A stretch of 64,000 nucleotides of DNA, from positions 372,001 through 436,000 of the forward strand of contig WLWT01000001.1 in the NCBI GenBank assembly GCA_012103455.1, written 5' to 3'. The translations under genes and the position numbers were made by a program. Shown piece by piece: positions 47,344-56,013 of the stretch (position 1 is its first letter; each line of letters starts with the position of its first letter). Source of the DNA: Gammaproteobacteria bacterium (GTDB lineage Bacteria > Pseudomonadota > Gammaproteobacteria > HK1). A model generated the notes under the pieces. That model saw only the letters and a list, made by a program, of their open reading frames with translations, did not search any database and was not told the origin of the DNA.

Positions 47344-48120
47344 TTAGAGGGTGGAGCCACGGGCGGCCGAGCCGCCGTCAATGGTAATGATGGTGCCGGT
47401 GGTGTTGGCGGATAGATCGGAGGCGAGAAAAGCCACCATGTCGCCGATGTGCTCCGGTTGCCCCGGTGGGTAGGTTTGGTCCAGGGTTTCCCGCCAGCGC
47501 TCCGCGTCGCCGAACATCCTCTGCGCTCTAGTGCGCGACAGGGTTTCCATCCGCTCGGTGACGATGAGGCCTGGGTTGATGCCCACTACCCGCACCCCGT
47601 AGCTGCGGCTGGTGGCACCCAAGGCGCGGGTCATAGCCATGATGGAGGCATTGCCGGCGGAGCCAGCGATATAGTTCGGCGTGGGCGCTTCGCCAGCGGC
47701 GCCTATGATGTTAATGATGACACCGCGCTCGCGGACTTGCATCTGCGCCAACATGGCCCGGCACATATTTTGATAACCGAACACTTTGAGATCCCAAGCT
47801 TCGCGCCAGCGATCTTCTTCGATGTCGTGGATGCTGCCAGCGGGAATGGCACCGGCGTTGTTGACTAAGATGTCTACGTTTTTGCAGGCTTGCACTAGAG
47901 TCCGCGCCGTATCGCCGCTGCTCAAATCGCACGGATGGAGGTGCACTTCCACGCCGTGGGCGCTGGCGATCTTGGCTTGGGCTGCCGCCAGATCACTTTC
48001 GGTGCGCGATGCGATGTGCACGTTGCAACCTTCCCGGGCCAAGCTCCAAGCGGCGGCGTAGCCTATGCCTTTGGAGGCGCCGGTAATGAGGGCGGTGCGG
48101 CCTGTTAGTCCTAGGTCCAT
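47344..48120 (-). CDS. Short-chain dehydrogenase/reductase (SDR)
   Basis: 258 residues from ATG 48120. Cofactor motif 'TGASKGIG', 'NNAGAIP' and a C-terminal 'GTIITIDGGSAARG' are classical. The active site reads 'NYIAGSAGNASIMAMTRALG': tyrosine present, but the lysine of YxxxK is a serine, as in a recurrent SDR subgroup. Substrate and direction are unknown. A longer reading from 48264 would overlap repeat copy E and is not supported. Confidence 0.88.
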   Translation of the reverse strand: MDLGLTGRTALITGASKGIGYAAAWSLAREGCNVHIASRTESDLAAAQAKIASAHGVEVHLHPCDLSSGDTARTLVQACKNVDILVNNAGAIPAGSIHDIEEDRWREAWDLKVFGYQNMCRAMLAQMQVRERGVIINIIGAAGEAPTPNYIAGSAGNASIMAMTRALGATSRSYGVRVVGINPGLIVTERMETLSRTRAQRMFGDAERWRETLDQTYPPGQPEHIGDMVAFLASDLSANTTGTIITIDGGSAARGSTL

Positions 48121-48258
48121 GGGGGTCTCCGGGGCTAGATAGAAATGGATATTCTGGGCTAGTGATCCATAGTGCGTGGCTCTTGCCCGCTGCGCAATTG
48201 TTCGGGCAGCGGTTGGAAAGGTGCGTCTAAGGCGTTGTGCTCTGTCAGGTCTTTTAAT

Positions 48259-48399
48259 GAGCACCTGCTAAAAATAGTCATTGTTTCGTGAGTGCAAGGA
48301 AGCACCGCGCGCACAACCGCAGTGTATAGGTGATACCTGAGGATTGGAGCACGGAGCTGACGCCGCAATCGCGGAAAAAGTGCATTTTTAGAGGTGCCC
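48259..48399 (-). repeat. MITE-like dispersed repeat, copy E
   Basis: About 141 bp, inverted relative to copy D, with ends GCACCTGCTAAAAATAGTCA and TTTTTAGAGGTGCCC. The flanks TAAT/TAAA match in three of four bases. Its right end is the start region of the DUF4160 frame. Confidence 0.92.
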
Positions 48400-48614
48400 T
48401 AAAGCTGTTCTTCGGTGATCATCCACCACCACATTTTCATGCTGGGTACGGCGGATATGTCGGTTTGTTCAATATTGACACACTTGAAATGATTGAAGGT
48501 GATCTGCCCAAGAGAGCAAAAAAGCTGGTTATTGAATGGGCTACGATTAACAAAGGCGAAATGAAAAAGATGTGGAATACACAAAAATTTTACAAATTGC
48601 CACCATTGGAGTAA
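48330..48614 (+). CDS. DUF4160-domain protein with repeat-derived N-terminus
   Basis: A frame of up to 94 residues. Residues from about 24 ('LKLFFGDHPPPHFHAGYGGYVGLFNIDTLEMIEGDLPKRAKKLVIEW') match DUF4160 (usual 'PPHFHAxY'). The normal ~12-residue head ('PTISxFxGIxI') is replaced by codons of repeat copy E, including a GTG start. It is followed 3 bp later by DUF2442, its usual partner; the pair is a suspected toxin-antitoxin-like unit of unproven function. Whether the fused start is translated is unknown. Confidence 0.75.
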   Translation: MIPEDWSTELTPQSRKKCIFRGALKLFFGDHPPPHFHAGYGGYVGLFNIDTLEMIEGDLPKRAKKLVIEWATINKGEMKKMWNTQKFYKLPPLE

Positions 48615-48617
48615 ATC

Positions 48618-48866
48618 ATGCAATATCCAAAGGTCAAATCAGTATCGGCAATCGGCAGTCATACTTTGCTAGTCGAATTCGATAATAACGAAAAAAGAAA
48701 ATATGATGTCTCTCCACTACTAAGTAAAAACATGTTTGCCCCGCTAAAAAATCCAGCTTTGTTTAAGGCAGTCAAAGTCGAACAAGGTGGGTATGCCGTA
48801 GTATGGAATAGCGAGATTGATATCAGCGAATATGAACTGTGGAGTCATGGTCAAGCAATGCCCTGA
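48618..48866 (+). CDS. DUF2442-domain protein
   Basis: 82 residues, 'VKSVSAIGSHTLLVEFDNNEKRKYDVSPLL...FAPLKNPALFKAVKVEQGGYAVVWNSEIDISEYELWSHG', a full-length DUF2442 protein. It is AT-rich, as is the DUF4160 gene ahead of it, so the pair probably arrived together. An IS30-type element ends 30 bp further on. Confidence 0.87.
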   Translation: MQYPKVKSVSAIGSHTLLVEFDNNEKRKYDVSPLLSKNMFAPLKNPALFKAVKVEQGGYAVVWNSEIDISEYELWSHGQAMP

Positions 48867-48896
48867 CTTCAAGTCGAAACCGCAACAAACTGGTGG

Positions 48897-49859
48897 TTAA
48901 AGATTATTGAGGTAAATCTGCTCGGGCGTTTGGTAGTTGAGACATTGCCGTGGTCGCCGATTGAGTCTATTGGCAATGTCTTCGCACATTGACTGGGTTA
49001 GGTGAACCCTGCTTGCACCTTGCGGTAGAGACTGTCGGATAAGGCCGTTGGTGTTCTCGTTCAAGCCGCGCTCCCAGGCGTGATACGCAGGTGCGAAGTA
49101 GAATGCGACACCGGTGCGTCGTTCGAGTGCCTTGTAGCCGTGGAACTCGGTGCCATTGCCAGCAGTGAGGGTAGACACTTGAAGTGGTGGATGCTCGATG
49201 AGTTGCTGCAACGTTCGGTTGCAAGCCCGTACGGTTCGCTCAGCCAGCTTGCCAATCACGGTGTACTCGGGGACTGTCTGTCGATCAGCGTGACGATGCA
49301 GTCTAGCTCGCCGGCAGCGCTCATCACCGTGTCGATTTCGAAGTATCCGATTGGGCTGCGATGTAGGGCGCCCGCAGGGCGTTGTTCAAGCGTTCGCTTG
49401 CCGGCCAGCACACCCCTGGAATCGTAGGCTCGATGGCGTTTTCGCCGCCGCTTCCCAGCTTGAGGCCATTGCGTGTAGCGGGTGGCGTTGCACATCGTAT
49501 GGTACCCAACAAAGCGGTAGAGGCTCTCATGGCTGAGGCGGAACACGCGGTGCTGAGGCAGCCAGCCCGAGATCTGCTCCGGGCTCCATTGGATGGGCAA
49601 CAGAGCCATGATGATGTCGAGTTGCCAGGTGGGCCAAGCGCCAGCGCCGCCGGCAGGTGTAACGGCGCCTGTTGGTGCGGCGGATGGCTTGACTGACGCG
49701 ATATCCACCCTCAGCGCAGCGGTTGCGGTCGAGTTGGCGCTTGATGGCGCTATGGTGGCGGCCCAAGCGGCGTGCGATCTCTGTGCAGCTAAGGCCTGGC
49801 ATCGGCAGTGTGGCAAGCATATACCGCTCTTCAGAGATGATCGGGCGGTACTGTTGCAT
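48897..49859 (-). pseudogene. IS30-family transposase, frameshifted
   Basis: Starts 'MQQYRPIISEERYMLATLPMPGLSCTEIARRLGRHHSAIKRQL' (IS30 HTH), shifts frame near 49640 into 'QLDIIMALLPIQWSPEQISGWL...SHESLYRFV' and 'IGYFEIDTVMSAAGELDCIVTLIDR', and shifts again near 49258 into 'IGKLAERTVRACNRTLQQL...ENTNGLIRQSLPQGASRVHLTQ...RLNRRPRQCLNYQTPEQIY'. The total length (321 codon equivalents) equals an intact IS30 transposase. At least two frameshifts make it inactive. 49860-50095 holds no gene. Confidence 0.88.
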
Positions 49860-50095
49860 CGTTTCCCTGACTTGGCGGCAGAAAAGTGTTGATGGTATCC
49901 CAGAGCACCTGGTCCAAAGGTGCCTAGGCATGGAGCAGATGTTGCACTTAGTTTATGAATTCGCGGCAAGGTGGTGTAGGTACTGGCTGGCCGGGCCGCC
50001 TGTGTTTTTGCGTGAGCCCTGCTGCTTTTGCGTGAGCGCCTCTTTTGCGTGAGCGCCTGTGCCGCGCCGGCGCATGATATCGTACTCTAGCCTAA

Positions 50096-50982
50096 GAACC
50101 TGTTCAAGATCTGACGATTTTGGACATCTGACCTAAGCTATTGTTATCCATAGTCATAGCGGCTGCGAAGGCAATGACAGACGAGCGAATCTACCCGAGT
50201 GACCTATCTCGCCAACAGTTCGAGAAAGTTAGACCGATCCTGGAGGCGGCGCGTCGGCGAACCAAGCCAAGGCAACTCGATCTCTATCACGTGTTCAACG
50301 CAGTGTTGTACCTGCTGAAGACCGGCTGCCAATGGCGCATGTTGCCCAACGAGTATCCAAAGTGGCGAAGTGTGCATGAGTATTTCACTATCTGGCGGCA
50401 ATCGTCCCCAGAAGACTCTTGCAGCGCCTTGGACAAGGCGTTAAAAAAATGGGTTGGCGAGGCCCGCAAATCCCAGGGGCGCAGTGGCAAAACCAGCCTG
50501 ATCATCGTTGATGCACAGAGCGTGAAGAACACAGACAGTGCAAACCACAAAGGTTATGACGCAGGCAAGAAGACTTCTGGTATCAAGCGGCACATAGCTG
50601 TGGACACTCAGGGATTGGTGCACGCTGCTTTTGTGACCACGGCAAATGTCACTGATCGAGCTGGGGCACTGGCCGCACTTGCTGCTCAAGCAGATGGGCG
50701 CCTCTCGGAGGTTAGGTGTGTAGTGGGCGATGGCGGGTACACGGGGATGGCTTTCGCTGGCGAAGTGCTGAGATTAATCGGAGCGAACGTCGAAATTATC
50801 AAACGCTCGGACACGGGTCGTTTTGCCGTCCTCCCGAAGAGGTGGGTTGTCGAGCGAACCTTCTCATGGTTTGAGAAAAACCGCCGGTTGTGGAAAAACT
50901 GTGAGCGGCTAATCGAAAGCTCGTTGGGCATGATGCTACTTGCAAATATTGCGCTGTTGCTTCGGAGATCTTGAACAGGCTC
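50096..50982 (+). mobile_element. IS5-family insertion sequence, intact
   Basis: 887 bp with inverted ends GAACCTGTTCAAGATCT / AGATCTTGAACAGGCTC and a TAA duplication (50093-50095 and 50983-50985). One intact transposase is inside. Confidence 0.92.
50174..50974 (+). CDS. IS5-family DDE transposase
   Basis: 266 residues from ATG 50174: 'LSRQQFEKVRPILEAARRRTKPRQLDLYHVFNAVLYLLKTGCQWRMLP' (N-terminal DUF4096-type domain), catalytic 'IIVDAQSVKNTD', 'KRHIAVDTQGLVHA', 'VVGDGGYTG' and 'PKRWVVERTFSWFEKNRRLWKNCE'. All acidic residues expected for IS5 are present and the frame is unbroken, so the element may still be active. Confidence 0.93.
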   Translation: MTDERIYPSDLSRQQFEKVRPILEAARRRTKPRQLDLYHVFNAVLYLLKTGCQWRMLPNEYPKWRSVHEYFTIWRQSSPEDSCSALDKALKKWVGEARKSQGRSGKTSLIIVDAQSVKNTDSANHKGYDAGKKTSGIKRHIAVDTQGLVHAAFVTTANVTDRAGALAALAAQADGRLSEVRCVVGDGGYTGMAFAGEVLRLIGANVEIIKRSDTGRFAVLPKRWVVERTFSWFEKNRRLWKNCERLIESSLGMMLLANIALLLRRS

Positions 50983-51009
50983 TAAGACCTATGGCACCAG
51001 CATACCCCT

Positions 51010-51987
51010 ATGGCAGTTGAGCGACATCTACCTATTCCTCCGCTGCCTACTCCTTTGGTCGGTATCAGTAGTTGTCTGTTAGGCCAGGAGGTGCGCTTCG
51101 ACGGCGGTCACAAGCTGAGCCGTTTTTTGCGTGACGAGCTCGGGCCGTTCGTGGAGTACGTTTCGTGGTGCCCGGAGGTGGCCATCGGCCTTGGTATTCC
51201 GCGCGCGCCCATCCGCCTGACCGGTACCGTGCAGGTGCCCAGGGTGACCGGCGTGAAGGACGTGAGCTTGGATGTCACCAGCGCTTTGCACGAGTACGCC
51301 GAGCGGGTACACGCGCAGGGGCGCCCGCTCAGCGGTTATGTGCTGAAGAAGGGCTCGCCCAGTTGCGGGATGGATCGGGTGAAGGTCTACGGGGACCAAG
51401 GTATGCCCGTAGGCATGGCCAGCGGCGGGTATGCCGGCAGGCTGATGGCGTTGAATCCCATAGTGCCTTTCGAGGAGGAGGGACGGTTGAACGATCCGGC
51501 CCTTCGCGAGAGCTTTATCGAGCGGATCTTCGCGCTGGCCCGTTGGCGGCGGCAGTGCGAGAGCGGTATAACGGCGGCTGGGTTGGTGGATTTTCACACC
51601 CGGCACAAGTACTTGCTGCTGTCCCACGGGGAGGTCGAATATCGCCAGGCGGGACGGCTGGTGGCGCGGGCGGGCATGGGCGATATCCAGGCATTGGCAG
51701 ATGAATATATCGCTTTGTTTATGCGCGGCATGCGCCGGCCGGCGACCTCTAGGCGGCACACCAATGTACTGCAACACTTGATGGGTTTTTTGCGCGGCGC
51801 CCTGGAGGCGGCGGAGCGCAAGGCGATGGCCGATATGATCGATGAGTACCGGCGCGGTCAGATCCCACTGGTGGTACCTATCCGCTTTTTGCAATTTCAC
51901 TTTGAGCGCCATCCCGTTCATTGGGTCGCTCTTCAGTACTACCTGGATCCATACCCCGATGCTCTAGGTGTGCGTAATCATCTATGA
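51010..51987 (+). CDS. DUF523-DUF1722 protein (TudS-like plus photolyase-linked domain)
   Basis: 325 residues in two domains. DUF523 (about 17-165) has 'VGISSCLLGQEVRFDGGHK', 'WCPEVAIGLGIPRAPIRL' and 'LKKGSPSCGMDRVKVY', with the three cysteines likely to hold a 4Fe-4S cluster as in thiouracil desulfurase TudS. DUF1722 (about 180-310) has 'FHTRHKYLLLSHGEVEYR' and 'TNVLQHLMGFL'. The gene is 14 bp upstream of the photolyase, a common pairing, suggesting a role in nucleobase repair or salvage. Confidence 0.9.
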   Translation: MAVERHLPIPPLPTPLVGISSCLLGQEVRFDGGHKLSRFLRDELGPFVEYVSWCPEVAIGLGIPRAPIRLTGTVQVPRVTGVKDVSLDVTSALHEYAERVHAQGRPLSGYVLKKGSPSCGMDRVKVYGDQGMPVGMASGGYAGRLMALNPIVPFEEEGRLNDPALRESFIERIFALARWRRQCESGITAAGLVDFHTRHKYLLLSHGEVEYRQAGRLVARAGMGDIQALADEYIALFMRGMRRPATSRRHTNVLQHLMGFLRGALEAAERKAMADMIDEYRRGQIPLVVPIRFLQFHFERHPVHWVALQYYLDPYPDALGVRNHL

Positions 51988-52000
51988 GTGGCGCCCCCTG

Positions 52001-53425
52001 ATGCAGCCCCCGGTGACATTATTTTGGGTGCGCCGTGACTTGCGTTTAAAAGACAACCCGGCTCTTGTGCAGGCGAGTGGGCGTGGCGCCGTGGTGCCGG
52101 TGTTCATCTGGGAAGAGGAGGCCGGCAGCCATGCTCATTGGGCGCCAGGGGCGGCGGCGAAGGTGTGGTTACATCACGCGCTTGAGCACTTCGACCGCTC
52201 GCTGAAGGCGCACGGCTCGCGGCTCATCATACGGCTGGGGCCGGCTTTAGCTGCACTGCGTAGACTGATAAGCGAGACAGGGGCCAGCGCGGTGGTTTGG
52301 AACCGGCGCTACGAGCCGGACGCTATCGATTTGGATACTGCTGTGAAAGCCGCGCTGCGTAACGATGGGATCGAGGCGCAGAGCTTTGCTGCGGCGCTGC
52401 TCAACGAGCCTGCGCAGGTGCGTAATCAGCAAGGGCAACCGTTTAAGGTATTCACCGCGTTTTGGAAACACTGCACCGCTTATGTGCCACGGCGCAGCGG
52501 GATGAACGCGCCTGCTATCATCGCGGCGCCAGCCCGTTGGCCCAAGTCCGTTGCTTTGCCGCGCCTCGCGCTGCTGCCGGCCCATGCTTGGCACCGCACG
52601 GTAGTGTCGCCGTGGGTCATAGGCGAGCAGGGGGCGTGGAGCGCTCTTGAGCAATTCGCCGGCGGGGCGCTGGCCGGGTATGCCAATGGACGTGACCGGC
52701 CAGGACAAGAGGGGGTCTCCCGCCTGTCGCCTTATGTGCATTTTGGGCATCTGAGCCCGGTGCAAATAATTGAGTATTTGGGCGCCGATGAAGATGCCGC
52801 CCCTTACATTCGTCAGCTCTATTGGCGCGACTTCGCTCATCACTTGCTATTTCATTTCAGGGCCTCACCGCAGCGCCCACTGAACACTCGTTTCGAGCGT
52901 TTCCCGTGGCGGCAGGAAGAAACTGGTGATGGCGTCAGTGCGTGGCGCGGGGGGCAAACCGGTTATCCGCTGGTGGATGCCGGTATGCGTGAGTTGTGGC
53001 AAACCGGCTGGATGCACAACCGCGTGCGCATGAATGCCGCCTCATTCCTGGTGAAGCACCTATTGGTGCATTGGCGGGTAGGTGCGAAGTGGTTCTGGGA
53101 TACCTTGGTGGATGCGGACCTTGCCAATAACACCATGGGCTGGCAATGGGTGGCCGGTTGCGGGGCCGACGCGGCGCCGTATTTCCGCATCTTCAATCCG
53201 GTGCTGCAAGGCGAGCGTTTCGATCCCGGTGGCACTTATGTGCGCCGCTATGTGCCTGAGTTGAGCGTGCTGCCAGATAAGTGGATTCACCAACCGTGGC
53301 AGGCGCCGGCCCATGTGTTGCGCGCGGCCCATGTTAGTTTGGATGACAACTATCCGCGGCCTATTGTCGAGCATGGTTTTGCCCGCCAGCGGGCGCTGGA
53401 GGCGCTGGCTGCCATGGGTTCTTAG
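52001..53425 (+). CDS. phrB: Deoxyribodipyrimidine photolyase
   Basis: 474 residues from ATG 52001. The N-terminal antenna domain ('LFWVRRDLRLKDNPAL') is followed by the FAD-binding domain with 'SRLSPYVHFGHLSPVQI', 'YWRDFAHHLLFHF', 'GYPLVDAGMRELWQTGWMHNRVRMNAASFLVKHLL' and 'NTMGWQWVAGCGADAAPYFRIFNP'. It uses blue light to split pyrimidine dimers in DNA. The conserved tryptophans of the electron chain and the full length are present, so it should be active. It is in an operon with the DUF523-DUF1722 gene. Confidence 0.95.
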   Translation: MQPPVTLFWVRRDLRLKDNPALVQASGRGAVVPVFIWEEEAGSHAHWAPGAAAKVWLHHALEHFDRSLKAHGSRLIIRLGPALAALRRLISETGASAVVWNRRYEPDAIDLDTAVKAALRNDGIEAQSFAAALLNEPAQVRNQQGQPFKVFTAFWKHCTAYVPRRSGMNAPAIIAAPARWPKSVALPRLALLPAHAWHRTVVSPWVIGEQGAWSALEQFAGGALAGYANGRDRPGQEGVSRLSPYVHFGHLSPVQIIEYLGADEDAAPYIRQLYWRDFAHHLLFHFRASPQRPLNTRFERFPWRQEETGDGVSAWRGGQTGYPLVDAGMRELWQTGWMHNRVRMNAASFLVKHLLVHWRVGAKWFWDTLVDADLANNTMGWQWVAGCGADAAPYFRIFNPVLQGERFDPGGTYVRRYVPELSVLPDKWIHQPWQAPAHVLRAAHVSLDDNYPRPIVEHGFARQRALEALAAMGS

Positions 53426-53449
53426 GGAAGAAGCATTACTGATCTCCCA

Positions 53450-54323
53450 GTGGATAGCCCCCAGTGGATAGCGGTTGTCGTTGGTGTTACCCAAAAACCG
53501 ATCGCGCAGCGCCGGTTTGACCTTCAACGATAACTCTTGGTTGAACCGCCCAATCGGGATAGGGGGATGCCTCACGACCTCCCTCCTCACACACCACCGG
53601 GCCTACGCAGCACGTACCACGGCGGTTCGGATGTGTAGGGGCGCTCACCGTTTTGCCCACTCCGGCCAACCCAAGTGCCTGTAGTATCGGTTAGCAAGCA
53701 CAGGGCGCAAAGCCGCACTGGCACTGATCCGCCAGGGACCCTGCGCGGACTTCGCCGTATTCCACGTGAGTGGGTGCTCTACGCCAAGCCTACGCAGCGC
53801 ACCATAGCCGCCCCTAGCCCATTGCTTCCATTGATAAGTGCGCCATCTCCGCCGGGTCCACTGGTCCAAATCACGCCCAGGGCTCAGCCCCTCAGCGAGG
53901 CCGAAGTCCGCTTTCCCTCCAAGCAGGATCTGTCTCAGCGCTGCACTGATTCGACCCATGGTGTGACCTCGGGTCCGGCGACTCACCTCACCCACTCGCG
54001 GCTTCAGCCCGGCGAAGCGCTGCCCCCCGACCTTCAGCCGGTCACCGCGCTTAGGCGTGAAGGTAAACCCCAGGCACGTGCGTTCCCAGGGTCTGGCTAT
54101 CGCACTCGTTCATGTATCCACTGTGAGCCGCAGTGAGTCTTCGATAAAGCGCGTTAACGAAACCATGACTCGTTCACCTGACCGCTGACTTTTGACCTAG
54201 AGTTGAACCTCGGCGGCGTTGCGAACGAAACGGTGACCTCGGCGCTCTCGCTCCCAATCGAAGTCGTCGAGGACCATGGGGGCCAGCACCGGCGACAGCG
54301 GTCCGCCTTGCGCCACACCTTTA
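53450..54323 (-). pseudogene. Group II intron with reverse transcriptase/maturase, decayed
   Basis: On the minus strand, from 54320 down: 'PKGVAQGGPLSPVLAPMVLDDFDWERERRGHRFVR' (RT active region before the YADD motif), then in shifted frames 'MVSLTRFIEDSLRLTVDT', 'ARPWERTCLGFTFTPKRGDRLKV' and finally the maturase end 'DLDQWTRRRWRTYQWKQWARGGYGALRRLGVEHPL...GPWRISASAALRPVLANRYYRHLG'. The N-terminal ~half of the protein is missing, cut by repeat copy F, and several frameshifts occur. The 53450-53640 part is probably the intron's 3' RNA region, but no domain V was fitted. Confidence 0.85.
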
Positions 54324-54434
54324 GGGCACCTGCTAAAAATGCACTTTTTCCGCGATTGCGGCGTCAGCGCCGTGCTCCAATCCTCAGATATGACCTAGAC
54401 ACTGCGGTTGCGCGCACGGTGCTTCCTTGCACTT
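54324..54434 (+). repeat. MITE-like dispersed repeat, copy F (right end lost)
   Basis: About 110 bp matching the left and centre of the element (GGGCACCTGCTAAAAATGCA to 'CGGTGCTTCCTTGCACTT'). The right inverted end is missing at the SDR 3' end. It lies inside the group II intron relic. Confidence 0.9.
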
Positions 54435-54442
54435 ACTGGTCA

Positions 54443-55204
54443 TCAATACAGTCCTGGATTGATGGGTGACGCTGCGGTCATACCGCCATCCAAGGTGTAA
54501 CACTGCCCAGTGGCGAACGTGCTCCTATCGCCGGCCAGCCATAGCGCTAGGTTGGCTACGTCTTCCGGTCTGCCGAACCGCCCACTGGGATGGCGGGCCA
54601 AGGCGTCTTTTTTGGCCGCGCCGGGATCGGTGGCGGTGGCGAAGGCCGCGCTAGCCATCCCCGTCATGATCCAACCGGGACTTATCGCGTTGCAGCGAAG
54701 CGCGGGGCCGTGATCAACGGCGATGGAGCGGGTCAATCCTTCTACGAAAGCTTTTGATGCGTTGTATAGGGCGAGGCCGGGATCGGCCGCGCGGGCGGAT
54801 ATGGAGCCTAGGTTAATGATGGAACCGCCTGCTGACATCTTTGGAATGAAGGCACGGCATAGCTCGAAGACCGCTTTGGCGTTGACGCCCATTAATCTGT
54901 CCCAATCGCTGTCAGTGGTTTCAACGATGGTTTTTTCGATCTGTATGCCGGCATTGTTGACCACTACATCCAGCGTTCCAAATAGTGTGTCGGCCTTGTC
55001 CGTCAAGGCGTCAACGGTGGCGCGCAAGCTCAGATCGCCGCTGATCCAGTGGATGTATCGAGGCAGATCGGATGGCCGGCTGCCACGGCCGCAAGTGATT
55101 ATTTTGGCGCCATGGGAGGCAAATGTATCGACGATGGCGCGGCCGATCCCTTGCCGGCCACCTGTGACCAGTGTCCGTTTATTCTCGAGCTGGCGTTCGC
55201 CCAT
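54443..55204 (-). CDS. Short-chain dehydrogenase/reductase (SDR)
   Basis: 253 residues from ATG 55204: 'TLVTGGRQGIGRAI', 'VVNNAGIQIEKT', active site 'SISARAADPGLALYNASKAFVEGL' (S, YxxxK) and 'FATGQCYTLDGGMTAA'. A classical NAD(P)-dependent SDR with all catalytic residues. It is last in a four-gene run of SDR, SDR, Rieske and MDR genes all on this strand, so probably one catabolic operon for an alcohol or terpenoid-like compound. Repeat copy F ends 8 bp after its stop. Confidence 0.9.
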   Translation of the reverse strand: MGERQLENKRTLVTGGRQGIGRAIVDTFASHGAKIITCGRGSRPSDLPRYIHWISGDLSLRATVDALTDKADTLFGTLDVVVNNAGIQIEKTIVETTDSDWDRLMGVNAKAVFELCRAFIPKMSAGGSIINLGSISARAADPGLALYNASKAFVEGLTRSIAVDHGPALRCNAISPGWIMTGMASAAFATATDPGAAKKDALARHPSGRFGRPEDVANLALWLAGDRSTFATGQCYTLDGGMTAASPINPGLY

Positions 55205-55224
55205 CAACTTTGCCTCCTGCTCTT

Positions 55225-56001
55225 TTAAAGCCGCATTTGTTGTACCTGAGCCGATAGGCCGCCATCTATTACCCACAATTGACCGGTGGCGTAGCGGGCT
55301 TCGTCGCCGGCTAACCAATTGACCAGGTTGGCGACATCTTCGGCAGTGCCGTAGTTGCGGAGCGGGTGCACTTCGCGTACCGCTTGTTTAAGGCTTTCTA
55401 TGTTTCCTGAATCGCCGAAAAAACTCTGTAGCATGGGTGTGTCCACGTAGCCTGGACAAATAGCGTTGACGCGGATGTTCTCCGGTCCGTGATCGCAGGC
55501 CATGGCCCGGGTCAGCGCATGCACTGCGCCTTTGGAGGCGCAATACGCTGCCAGGGAAGGATCGGCGATAAATCCGTCATAGGATCCGAAGTTGATGATC
55601 GAGCCGCGTCCGGCAACTCGCATTAAAGGTAAGGCGTGTTTGGCGGTAAGAAAAGTACCTGTGACATTGACGGCGAAGATGCGGTTCCACTCCTCTAGCG
55701 ACGTCTGTTCGATGGTGGTTTCGATTTCGATGCCCGCTGCGTTGACCAATATATCTAAGCGGCCATGCTGGTCACTTATTTGTTGCATTAGGGCGATGGC
55801 GCTGGCCTCTTGGGTGACATCATGGAAGAGCGCCGTGACCCCGGCTATCGCCGTGTCGGCAGGCGCGATGTCGGCGGCGTAGACACTAGCGCCTTCGGCG
55901 GCGAAGCGGGCGCAAATCGCTTGGCCGATGCCACCGCTGCCACCAGTGACGACGGCGATGCGGTGCGCAAGATAGCCGTCAGGCGTGGCCTTTTGTTTCA
56001 T
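55225..56001 (-). CDS. Short-chain dehydrogenase/reductase (SDR)
   Basis: 258 residues: 'IAVVTGGSGGIGQAICARFAAEGA', 'ILVNAAGIEIETT', active site 'FGSYDGFIADPSLAAYCASKGAVHALTRAMACDHG' (S, YxxxK) and 'GQLWVIDGGLSAQ'. A complete classical SDR, 20 bp upstream of the next SDR and 12 bp downstream of the Rieske gene. Confidence 0.9.
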   Translation of the reverse strand: MKQKATPDGYLAHRIAVVTGGSGGIGQAICARFAAEGASVYAADIAPADTAIAGVTALFHDVTQEASAIALMQQISDQHGRLDILVNAAGIEIETTIEQTSLEEWNRIFAVNVTGTFLTAKHALPLMRVAGRGSIINFGSYDGFIADPSLAAYCASKGAVHALTRAMACDHGPENIRVNAICPGYVDTPMLQSFFGDSGNIESLKQAVREVHPLRNYGTAEDVANLVNWLAGDEARYATGQLWVIDGGLSAQVQQMRL

Positions 56002-56013
56002 GGCCCTTTTGCC

